Below the pieces are notes generated by a model. The model had not been told where the DNA came from. It worked only from the letters and a program-made list of their open reading frames with translations, and made no database searches. This document shows, one piece after another, positions 1 through 5,313 of a DNA stretch of 5,313 bases (position 1 is the first letter of the stretch; every line of letters starts with the position of its first letter). The position numbers and the translations under genes are program-made. The DNA is from JAICLL01 sp035252155 (lineage in GTDB: Bacteria; Planctomycetota; Planctomycetia; Pirellulales; JAICIG01): NCBI GenBank assembly GCA_035252155.1, contig DATFDL010000134.1, positions 1 through 5,313 on the forward strand, given 5' to 3'.

Positions 1-43
1 TCTGCCCCAGCCACCTGACAAACGCATTAAAGGACCTCTTCAT
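1..43 (-). CDS. Start of the next operon gene (partial, start ambiguous)
   Basis: Two minus-strand starts overlap the end of the family-4 glycosyltransferase gene, and both stay open to the window edge. The ATG at 43-41 reads MKRSFNAFVRWLGQ and is preceded by a purine-rich CGAGGGG close to the codon, with an overlap of 17 bp. The ATG at 27-25 forms a TAATG stop/start junction, reads MRLSGGWGR, and has AAGAGG about 7 bases upstream. The first reading looks more like a natural N-terminus (basic, then amphipathic). The second has the more typical junction geometry. Either way the layout suggests a further translationally coupled gene of the same polysaccharide operon. Too little sequence is present to assign a function, and the start cannot be decided here. 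Confidence 0.45.
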   Translation of the reverse strand, partial: MKRSFNAFVRWLGQ

Positions 44-1196
44 ATACCCCTCGTGTAGCCAGCGCGGCGGCCCGCCAAGTGAAACGATCCCGCGCCAGTG
101 CAGCGAGTCGGGTCGAACGGCCCTCGCCTAAGGCCGCCAAAACCGCCTGACGTATCTGTCGTGGGTCGTCGGGCGAAATATAAACCGCCAGATCGCCAAA
201 ATACTCGCGGGCGCTACCAGAGCGGGGAAGCACCAGCGGCACGCCCGACATCGCCGCCTCGAGCGCCACCAGGCCAGGCGTCTCGTACCAACTGCCCAAG
301 ACCAGGCAGCCGCAAGCCGCATACGCGTTGGCAAGCATCGGATCGGCGTGATCCAGCGCCTCGACGAATCGCACGCTCGGGCCGGCGGCGCAGCGACAGG
401 CGAAGTAATACGCCTCGTGTCCGGGCACCGGGTCGCCCAGAATAACGATCGGAACATCCACTTCGTACATCGCGCGAAGAAACCCAAGTTGGTTCTTGCG
501 CGGCTCGATACGTCCGGCGTAGAGCACGAAATCGCGGCAGCCAACCCGCTCGAAGAAGGGCGCGGGATCACCGGCGGCGAAGCGCGGGTCGGCGCCATTG
601 GGAATTACGCGAATCCGCCGCGATGCGACGCCGAAGTATCGCATTAATTGCTCCGCTTCGACTTGCGAGTTGGGCAGCAAGCGATCGACCGCATGATAGA
701 GCTTGCGCCGCCAAGAAGGCAGCGCCGGCAACGCCGCCCGCGCCGCGAACTTGCCGCAAGCGGCCAACCGGCGAGCGAGCGGCCACGGCTCGCGCCAGCA
801 CGAGGCCAGGTCGAACCAGGCGATGGGAGATAGAACCACCGGTAGTCCAAGCCGACGGGCGGTTTCGACAACCGGCAAATGTTCCGGCTCACTGCCGAAG
901 AGGTGCAGGCAGTCGGCTGTCGCGAGCGGCTCTTCCCAGGGACGCCAAAGGCGTGCCTCGACGCCCAGGTTCACCAGCGCTCGGGTCAGTGCCTGCATTT
1001 GCACTTCGCCGCCGCCCGGCGCCGCCAGGGCGGTGAGCTTGCCCGCGAGCAAGACGGCCGGAGGATGGCCTGCCAGGCCGTCATGGTCGCCTCGCGCTCT
1101 GCGAGCGTGCGTGCTTTCGCGGAGCGAAAGCCGACAATAATCGGCCGTGTCTTCGTGGAGCGAACGGCGACTAAGCGCGTCGGCGGCTGGGCTCAT
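27..1196 (-). CDS. Family-4 (GT-B) glycosyltransferase
   Basis: A 389-residue protein that probably transfers a sugar from an activated donor onto a growing surface polysaccharide in the cytoplasm. It shows the GT-B layout. The N-terminal domain has a glycine loop PGGGEVQ near residues 60-66. The C-terminal Rossmann domain has the hinge strand IPNGADPRF (198-206), the donor-domain opening YAGRIEPRKNQ (226-236), and the retaining-enzyme E-x7-E motif ETPGLVALE (E305 and E313). The last is followed by MSGVPLVLPRSGSAREYF, typical of nucleotide-sugar binding. I chose the ATG at 1196 because it overlaps the deacetylase stop as ATGA and has GAGGTG five bases upstream. The frame is open further upstream, but that stretch is the deacetylase gene. 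The first 45 or so residues are odd: they are Arg-rich, lie before the first beta strand (PAVLLAGK) and are largely encoded by a palindromic repeat. A shorter native start, for instance the TTG in VLLAGK, cannot be excluded. Donor and acceptor are unknown. Confidence 0.9.
   Translation of the reverse strand: MSPAADALSRRSLHEDTADYCRLSLRESTHARRARGDHDGLAGHPPAVLLAGKLTALAAPGGGEVQMQALTRALVNLGVEARLWRPWEEPLATADCLHLFGSEPEHLPVVETARRLGLPVVLSPIAWFDLASCWREPWPLARRLAACGKFAARAALPALPSWRRKLYHAVDRLLPNSQVEAEQLMRYFGVASRRIRVIPNGADPRFAAGDPAPFFERVGCRDFVLYAGRIEPRKNQLGFLRAMYEVDVPIVILGDPVPGHEAYYFACRCAAGPSVRFVEALDHADPMLANAYAACGCLVLGSWYETPGLVALEAAMSGVPLVLPRSGSAREYFGDLAVYISPDDPRQIRQAVLAALGEGRSTRLAALARDRFTWRAAALATRGVYEEVL
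1095..1145. repeat. Clustered short hairpins, planctomycete-type palindromic repeat
   Basis: Three short dyads lie side by side. GCTTTCGC (1113-1120) and GCGAAAGC (1124-1131) form a perfect 8-bp stem with a 3-nt loop. CGCTC (1095-1099) pairs with GAGCG (1103-1107). GCCGA (1130-1134) pairs with TCGGC (1141-1145). On the minus strand the core reads CTTTCGCTCCGCGAAAGC, which I recall as a common intergenic repeat in planctomycete genomes, often close upstream of start codons (recall, not searched). Here it lies inside the 5' end of the family-4 glycosyltransferase gene and encodes about residues 18-34, including RLSLREST. The hairpins are seen directly; the family assignment is inferred. Confidence 0.6.
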
Positions 1197-2638
1197 CTTT
1201 TCACCTCGCGCAGCGTTCGCTTGGCCCAGCCGCGCCAGGTGCGCGTCTCGATCTCGTCGAGCGGAGTGGAGCATTCCCAGTCGAGATATTGGCGCAGCCG
1301 ATCGCGCCAGCCCGGCCGGAGCGTGCGACGCTTGGGGTACGTCGGCCGCGACGCCCTTCGCGGCTCGCTTGCTGGCGCGTCGATCGAAAACGTCGCGCGG
1401 CCATCCGTCAGAGGCAGCGCCGCTGCCCGGTCGTCGAGCCAATACTCGGCTGCCGCCAGAAAACCGGCCGGGCAACTCGCGGCGGTCACTTCCACACGTC
1501 CGTCGCGCCGCACGGCTTCGATTTCGATTTTGCTTCGCACCTGCCACCAACGCGCGAACTCGGCCAACGTAACGCGCCACACGCGATCGAGCGATTCGAT
1601 AAATTCAAACAGCCCGAGAAGTACCTCCGGGAACCTGCCAAGCCGGCCCGCGGGATGCCCATAAAAGAAAATCGGCTCGTGAGCTTGATACTTCTCACGC
1701 GCCATCCGCAGGAAGTGATCGAGCGCCGTCTGAGCGGCGATCTTACCGCCCTCATCGGCCGGGTAGGCAAGCCGGGCAGCGTCGAGACACAGCCCCAGGC
1801 AAATCGGATGGATAGGCACCTGCACCACCGCGCTGCCGCCGGGGCAAAACGGCAGATCGTCGTAGGACAGGCCAAATTCCGAACTGTGCGAGACGCTGAG
1901 CGATTCCAGCGCCTCAAGCAAGCCGCGATTGAACCGTCCTAGTGGCGCCGCGAAACCATCGGGCGAAATGTCCGCCGCTATCAGAGCGTCAATGCCGCGG
2001 CGCATGTTGGCCAGGTTGGCCGCGGGATCGCGATAGGTATGGTGCCAATAGCCGTGCGAGCCGACGTGCATGCCCTGCAGCCGCGCCAGCGCCGGCCGGT
2101 GGCGAAGATGCGTCGAGGCGCATACATAATGGCTGACACAGTCGGCATGCCGCTCGGCGATCGCCAGCGTGGCGTTGAAATCGGCTGCTACGAATTCGTC
2201 GTGGTCGATGCGGAAGTTGAACGCCGTTTGATAGGGGTAGGGAAACGCAGAGATGCGCAGCCACAAGCCTCCGGCGGCTTCGAGCATGGTCCGCAACTCC
2301 CTCAGCAATTGCTGGCGCACTGCCGCGCGGTCGACGCGGGCCACCGTTTCTTCGACGGTGAGCCGACCGATCGGCCAGGCGATGCGTGCCGCGCGTTCGT
2401 CGGTCAAGTCGTCGAAAGAATTGCCGGATTGTCCGCGGCTCAGGATGTCGACGTCGATCGAAGTCTGGCCCTCGCACAATCGTGGTGTAAGCCTCGATGA
2501 ATCGTAAAGTACGAACCGGCCTGCGCGACTGCCCGGCACATAATCGCGCCAGGGCACGCCCTCTTGCGAGAGAGCTTGTCGGAGTCCCTGGGGGACGTCG
2601 GCCACGAGCAGCGGCAGTTCGGCGAGCTCGGCGGTCAC
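1193..2638 (-). CDS. Polysaccharide deacetylase (NodB/CE4-like)
   Basis: A 481-residue protein likely to remove acetyl groups from sugars of the polysaccharide made by this operon. The catalytic core spans about residues 138-365. Motif 1 is FRIDHDEF (142-149), with D145 and D147 in the place of the usual TFDDG acids. Motif 2 is GSHGYWHHTY (193-202), with H195 and H199 spaced as the metal-binding HxxxH pair and H200 next to it. A substrate-groove motif FAAPLGRF (229-236) follows, then a late FFYGHPAGRLGRFP (324-337) whose His may take the catalytic-histidine role. Residues 1-130 are an extra N-terminal region I do not recognise. Residues 369-422 look like a small beta-rich module, followed by an Arg-rich tail. 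There is no signal peptide or membrane segment, so a cytoplasmic site or a non-classical location is implied. The start is GTG at 2638, with GGAGG about 11 bases upstream and 6 bp after the preceding stop. The stop overlaps the next gene as ATGA. Whether N- or O-acetyl groups are cleaved cannot be told. Confidence 0.85.
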   Translation of the reverse strand: MTAELAELPLLVADVPQGLRQALSQEGVPWRDYVPGSRAGRFVLYDSSRLTPRLCEGQTSIDVDILSRGQSGNSFDDLTDERAARIAWPIGRLTVEETVARVDRAAVRQQLLRELRTMLEAAGGLWLRISAFPYPYQTAFNFRIDHDEFVAADFNATLAIAERHADCVSHYVCASTHLRHRPALARLQGMHVGSHGYWHHTYRDPAANLANMRRGIDALIAADISPDGFAAPLGRFNRGLLEALESLSVSHSSEFGLSYDDLPFCPGGSAVVQVPIHPICLGLCLDAARLAYPADEGGKIAAQTALDHFLRMAREKYQAHEPIFFYGHPAGRLGRFPEVLLGLFEFIESLDRVWRVTLAEFARWWQVRSKIEIEAVRRDGRVEVTAASCPAGFLAAAEYWLDDRAAALPLTDGRATFSIDAPASEPRRASRPTYPKRRTLRPGWRDRLRQYLDWECSTPLDEIETRTWRGWAKRTLREVKR

Positions 2639-2644
2639 GGTTGG

Positions 2645-4543
2645 TCAGGCCTCCGCTTGCGTCCAAAGTCGGCGGTGCTTGCCCGCCAGCACCCATGCCG
2701 ACAGCCCGCTGAGCAAGCAAAACGCCCAGCCTTGCGGTCCGTCCCAAAACCCTTGCTTCCACACCAACCGCCGGAAGACTTCGCGCGGCGGCGCCAGCCA
2801 CGCCTCTTGGCGGCGCGGCGGCGACCGTCGGCCGACGCGGGCTTCGGCTTCCAAGCTGGTGTAACGATTCATCTTGGCCAGAAACGTGGCCAGGTCGGGC
2901 AGAGGATCGTGGTCGAGCCAATGCCGCAGTTGCCCGACGCGGCCGGCGGTTTCCAACGTCTCGTGGACCGCGCCACGCCAAGCGGCCAAACCACGCCGCA
3001 CCAGACGAACTTGCCGATCATTCTGCGTGCCCGAAAAACGTAGCGAGCGACCAAAGATCGAGCTGCGCACGCGGACTCGGTAGGCGTCGTAACGGTGGTC
3101 GCGAATTCGCCGCGCGATCTCCGCCAGCATGGCCTGTGTGGGGCGCTCGTCGGCGTCGAGCGACAAGACCCAATCGCCGCGGGCCAGCGAAAGAGCGAAG
3201 TTTTGCTGCCGAGCGAAGGTGTCAAAAGGCCGCACGAAAACGCGAGCGCCGTATGATCGGGCAATCTCGACGGTGCGGTCGCACGAACCCCCGTCGACCA
3301 GCACGATTTCGTCCGCGCCGCGCACCCGCTCGAGCAAGCCGGGCAGATTGCGCTCTTCGTTGAGCGCGATCACCATGATGCTCAGGTTCGGTGAAATTGT
3401 GTCATGGGCATCACTGCGGCCACCTCTGTAGGGAACGCCCTCCGTGGCGTTCCGTCGAGGAGCGGCGCGACGTCGATTCGCCGAAAGCGGAACGCCGCGG
3501 AGGGCGTTCCCTACAGAATTCTGAGAAACCACCGAAGCCAACCGCAGGTTCCCTGACTTGTTTCCTGCCGCAATTCGCCGTTCATCAAACGTTCGCATAA
3601 ACGCGCGCTCGGCCCGCCACGAACGGCGTGGTTGATAGGGCGACGCCAAACTCTGCGGCAACCGGCGGCAGGCGGCCAGCAGCGATTTGAGAAACAGCAA
3701 ACGTTCGTCCGCCTGCGCCAGCGGGGCGCCCGCCAGATCATAGATCACCCGCAATGGCAGCGCGGCAAAATGCCGGGCCACGTGCCAGGGATGCCGCAGG
3801 TTCTTCCATTGGAACAACAGCGTGTTGCGCACCGCCAAGGCCCGCGAGCCGGCCGTCCCATGAATAGGCCGGAACGTCGCTTCGCCTTTGTGCCAAGCCA
3901 CCGCCCGCGGCACATACCGCGCGTAATAGCCGGCCATGTAACCGCGGAACGCGAAATCGAGATCTTCGAGCCTGCCGGGCAGATAAAGCGGGTCGAAGCC
4001 GCCAAGCGCCAAAAATTTCGCGCGGTCAACCGCCATCACGGCGCCTGCCGAGGCGGTGAGGCCCGGCTGGTGCATCAGCCGCTCATGGCCCGGATAATCC
4101 GATCGCGCCTGCAGCAGCCCAAATCGCCAGCGAACGGCCGTTTGCAAGCCTTCGTAGGTCTCGCCATCGAACTGCCAGCAAAGCGGCGCGGTCAGAAAAC
4201 ATCGCTGATCTGACTCGCCGCGCTCAATCAGCAGCGGTTCGACCAGCGGATCGACTGCGTCCTCGGCCAGCTTGATGTCGTTGTTCAGCAGCACGGCGAC
4301 CGGCCCTTTGAGCCGGCGGAGCACGTCGTTGTATGAGCAAAGGCCGAGATTGGGGCGAGAGAAGACCGCGACTTCGGGGAAGTCGGATCGCAACAACGGC
4401 AGCGAACCATCGCTCGAAGCATTGTCAATCACCGCCACATGGCAATCGTGCCGGGAGGCTCGCGCGGCGCGCACGACGCTCGGCAAACATTCGGCCAGCA
4501 AATCGCGACCGTTGTAATTGAGCACGACCAGGTGAATAGGCAT
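2645..4543 (-). CDS. Double family-2 glycosyltransferase (two GT-A domains fused)
   Basis: A 632-residue protein with two complete GT-A domains, about twice the length of a single transferase of this type. Domain 1 (about 1-300) resembles rhamnosyltransferase-like GT2 enzymes: VVLNYNGRD at the start, VIDNASSDGS (38-47), the metal-binding LLNNDI (85-90), GGFDPLYLPGRLEDLDFAFR (181-200) with the acceptor-site ED, and WHKGEATF. Domain 2 (about 386-632) resembles the WaaE/KdtX-like lipopolysaccharide core glucosyltransferase group: LSIMVIALNEERN, VDGGSCDRT (416-424), LDADE (462-466), WRGAVHE (522-528), and the C-terminal signature KQGFWDGPQGWAFCLLSG (596-613) leading into a hydrophobic segment to about 621. 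The linker (about 310-385) is low complexity and Arg-rich, and residues 343-373 are encoded by a palindromic repeat. The ATG at 4543 fits the first strand exactly; its ribosome site is weak. No in-frame start fits a separate domain 2 well: the first Met, M390, would cut into its opening strand. It heads the operon. Confidence 0.88.
   Translation of the reverse strand: MPIHLVVLNYNGRDLLAECLPSVVRAARASRHDCHVAVIDNASSDGSLPLLRSDFPEVAVFSRPNLGLCSYNDVLRRLKGPVAVLLNNDIKLAEDAVDPLVEPLLIERGESDQRCFLTAPLCWQFDGETYEGLQTAVRWRFGLLQARSDYPGHERLMHQPGLTASAGAVMAVDRAKFLALGGFDPLYLPGRLEDLDFAFRGYMAGYYARYVPRAVAWHKGEATFRPIHGTAGSRALAVRNTLLFQWKNLRHPWHVARHFAALPLRVIYDLAGAPLAQADERLLFLKSLLAACRRLPQSLASPYQPRRSWRAERAFMRTFDERRIAAGNKSGNLRLASVVSQNSVGNALRGVPLSANRRRAAPRRNATEGVPYRGGRSDAHDTISPNLSIMVIALNEERNLPGLLERVRGADEIVLVDGGSCDRTVEIARSYGARVFVRPFDTFARQQNFALSLARGDWVLSLDADERPTQAMLAEIARRIRDHRYDAYRVRVRSSIFGRSLRFSGTQNDRQVRLVRRGLAAWRGAVHETLETAGRVGQLRHWLDHDPLPDLATFLAKMNRYTSLEAEARVGRRSPPRRQEAWLAPPREVFRRLVWKQGFWDGPQGWAFCLLSGLSAWVLAGKHRRLWTQAEA
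3426..3516. repeat. Long inverted repeat, GTAGGGAACGCC type, inside the GT2 linker
   Basis: Two 29-bp arms (3426-3454 and 3488-3516) are reverse complements at 28 of 29 positions. The one difference, T3445 against G3497, would still pair as G-U in RNA. The loop is 33 nt (3455-3487). Each arm is itself a hairpin: GGAACGCC (3432-3439) pairs with GGCGTTCC (3446-3453), and GGAACGCC (3489-3496) pairs with GGCGTTCC (3503-3510). The element can therefore fold as one long stem or as a cruciform with two small ones. I recall this arm sequence as a frequent planctomycete repeat; its translation VGNALRGVP is a familiar oddity in proteins from that phylum. No transposase or evident target duplication is present, so it is more like a REP or MITE-like non-autonomous element. 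Confidence 0.85.
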
Positions 4544-4576
4544 CGAAGTTCGTCCGTGAACTTGGCAGGACGCGAA

Positions 4577-4604
4577 AGTATGGCGATTGGCGGGTTTGGG
4601 TCAA
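4577..4604 (-). promoter_or_regulatory. Candidate sigma70-like promoter of the glycan operon
   Basis: On the minus strand, TTGACC (4604-4599) matches the -35 consensus at five of six positions. It is followed after 16 bp by CATACT (4582-4577), four of six to TATAAT. Transcription would begin near 4570, leaving a leader of roughly 25-30 nt before the ATG at 4543. The position fits the head of the operon well. The -10 box is weak and planctomycete promoters are poorly characterised, so this is a prediction only. Confidence 0.4.
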
Positions 4605-4624
4605 GACGAACGTCGCCGAGTGGG

Positions 4625-4659
4625 CGGAACACCGCGGGCGGGCGTCTCCTACAGACGCC
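4625..4659. repeat. Diverged half-copy of the GTAGGGAACGCC repeat
   Basis: Read on the minus strand, 4654-4625 aligns with one arm of the 3426-3516 element: it begins CTGTAGG and ends GTTCCG, with four mismatches and one inserted base across about 29 positions. The partner arm is absent. Mutations have created a different local hairpin, GGCGTCT (4641-4647) with AGACGCC (4653-4659) around a 5-nt loop. It sits just upstream of the candidate -35 box of the operon. It could be a decayed relic or a variant subfamily. Confidence 0.55.
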
Positions 4660-4692
4660 TCACCTTCCACCGCTCCAAATTGCCCAACCTAT

Positions 4693-4715
4693 CAACTGTG
4701 TTTAAACCACAGTTG
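4693..4715. promoter_or_regulatory. Perfect 8-bp dyad, possible operator
   Basis: CAACTGTG (4693-4700) and CACAGTTG (4708-4715) are exact reverse complements separated by the 7 nt TTTAAAC. The dyad sits in an AT-richer patch of a GC-rich spacer between two divergent genes, about 150 bp from the operon start and 170 bp from the plus-strand start. There is no T-run after it on either strand, and no gene ends here, so a terminator is unlikely. A 23-bp dyad of this geometry suits a dimeric regulator, but a repeat remnant is an alternative. No regulator gene is in the window. Confidence 0.4.
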
Positions 4716-4887
4716 GCAGCGTTTGCCTGACCGGTACACAGCAGCGGCCTAACTCCCGCTGGTGTATGGCGCAAAACCCGTGCAGCCGTCAAGTTGTGCG
4801 ACGCTGTTTATTTCCGTCAATTGCGGCACGATAGCACTTTAGCCGAGGCAGTCGAGCAGTATGGAGACTCAGGGGGAGTCGAAGGTC

Positions 4888-5313
4888 ATGACGACCAACC
4901 GGTTGGCGGTGGCGGTCACTTTTTGGTGCGTATTGAACGCCAGCGCAACGTTCGCGCAGCCGCCGGGCGCCGGCCAGGTTTTCGCGCCGCCTGATTACCC
5001 ACGCACTGCGGCTCAGGCAGCCCCGAACGATGACAACGATCCGGGTTACTACACGCCCCAGTCGGCGCCGGCTGCTCCGCCCGCCGCCCGTCCCAACAGG
5101 ACGGCCCGGCCCAAGTTTGGTTCGATCTCGGCCGCCTTCGCGCGGCAAGAATGCCCTTGCCCCGAAGAGGAACAAAAAGAAGAGGAAGAAAAACCGTGCG
5201 TCCACTGCCCCGACGGATGCCTGGGCTGCTTTGGACCCGGCTGCTGCAATGTCGAGCTGGACGATCCATTCAAATTGGGCGACCAACTCCACTGCCTCAA
5301 GAAACACGACATC
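4888..5313 (+). CDS. Exported Cys-rich protein, N-terminal part (possible outer-membrane porin-like protein)
   Basis: The frame is open from the ATG at 4888 to the right edge, giving 142 residues with no stop; the gene is cut by the window. Residues 1-23 form a clear Sec signal peptide: TTNR, a hydrophobic core LAVAVTFWCVL, and cleavage after TFA before QPP. A Pro/Ala-rich low-complexity stretch follows (25-75). Then comes a cysteine-rich segment (C89, C91, C104, C107, C111, C114, C119, C120) interrupted by an acidic run EEEQKEEEEK (93-102). It ends with LDDPFKLGDQLHCLKKHDI. That tail resembles, from memory, the segment preceding the barrel in planctomycete OmpL-like beta-barrel porins, but the barrel is not in view. 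An in-frame ATG at 4861 is possible; I prefer 4888 because it puts the basic residues directly before the hydrophobic core, with GGGGGAG about ten bases upstream. The Cys pairs could bind metal or form disulfides. Confidence 0.75.
   Translation, partial: MTTNRLAVAVTFWCVLNASATFAQPPGAGQVFAPPDYPRTAAQAAPNDDNDPGYYTPQSAPAAPPAARPNRTARPKFGSISAAFARQECPCPEEEQKEEEEKPCVHCPDGCLGCFGPGCCNVELDDPFKLGDQLHCLKKHDI

Larger units (their letters stand above)
4544..4887. other. Divergent intergenic region
   Basis: A 344-bp spacer between the minus-strand glycan operon and the plus-strand exported-protein gene. It contains a candidate promoter for the operon (4577-4604), a diverged half-copy of the GTAGGGAACGCC repeat with its own hairpin (4625-4659), and a perfect dyad (4693-4715). 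The stretch 4716-4860 holds no gene or repeat that I can support, and I could not pick a convincing promoter for the plus-strand gene in it. The short open frames that cross the spacer have no ribosome sites or protein-like composition. Confidence 0.7.

Noticed and set aside
1197..1580. Upstream extension of the family-4 transferase to a 517-residue protein
   Set aside because: The added 128 residues lie entirely within the deacetylase gene in another frame, are Arg/Ala-rich with no recognisable fold, and the ATGA overlap with a ribosome site at 1196 is a far better start.
879..1664. Plus-strand open frame of 261 residues
   Set aside because: Antisense to two well-supported genes, with low-complexity Arg/Ser content and no recognisable domain.
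1989..2981. Long minus-strand open frame of 330 residues
   Set aside because: It spans the deacetylase start and the end of the GT2 gene in a different frame and is Arg/Pro-rich without motifs, which is typical of shadow frames in GC-rich DNA.
3426..3516. Intrinsic terminator between two separate GT2 genes
   Set aside because: The stem is strong but there is no T-run on the minus strand after it, no stop codon before it in the reading frame, and no proper start for a separate downstream gene.
3426..3516. CRISPR-like or tandem repeat array
   Set aside because: There are only two inverted arms with one loop, not direct repeats with regular spacers.
4861..4887. Start of the exported protein at ATG 4861
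   Set aside because: In frame, but it would add METQGESKV with acidic residues ahead of the signal peptide and use up the purine-rich ribosome site; 4888 is preferred though not proven.
4789..5307. Minus-strand open frame of 172 residues
   Set aside because: Antisense to the plus-strand gene with a clear signal peptide and Cys pattern; its FFFLFFLFLF run is just the complement of the Glu/Lys codons.

Overview
The window (about 5.3 kb, GC-rich) looks like a piece of a planctomycete chromosome, most likely Pirellulales-like. This rests on two things. First, it carries palindromic repeat sequences of a kind I recall as common in those genomes: a GTAGGGAACGCC-type element, and a CTTTCGCTCCGCGAAAG-type element whose translation reads like RLSLRES. 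Second, the plus-strand gene has the style of planctomycete secreted, proline-rich and cysteine-rich proteins. The lineage is an inference from recall, not the result of a search.

Layout. From 4543 down to 1, the minus strand holds a tightly packed run of surface-polysaccharide genes. In transcription order they are: a 632-residue protein made of two family-2 glycosyltransferase domains; a polysaccharide (NodB/CE4-like) deacetylase that starts 6 bp after it; a family-4 glycosyltransferase joined to the deacetylase by an ATGA stop/start overlap; and the first few codons of another gene overlapping the end of the family-4 gene. The spacing points to one translationally coupled operon. A reasonable sigma70-like promoter (TTGACC, 16 bp, CATACT) lies about 35-60 bp upstream of the first gene. 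The products would build and trim an extracellular or cell-envelope glycan: the transferases add sugars and the deacetylase removes N- or O-acetyl groups.

The region 4544-4887 is a divergent intergenic spacer. It holds the promoter, a diverged half-copy of the GTAGGGAACGCC element, and a perfect 8-bp dyad around 4704 that could be an operator. From 4888 to the right edge runs the start of a plus-strand gene for an exported protein with a clear signal peptide and a Cys-rich segment; its C-terminal part is outside the window.

The most notable signal is that two palindromic repeats have been absorbed into protein-coding sequence. One lies in frame exactly in the linker between the two transferase domains of the double GT2 protein. 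The other lies in the N-terminal leader of the family-4 transferase. Both look like mobile or REP-like DNA that has become protein at domain boundaries. I see no defence system, CRISPR array, RNA gene or transposase here.
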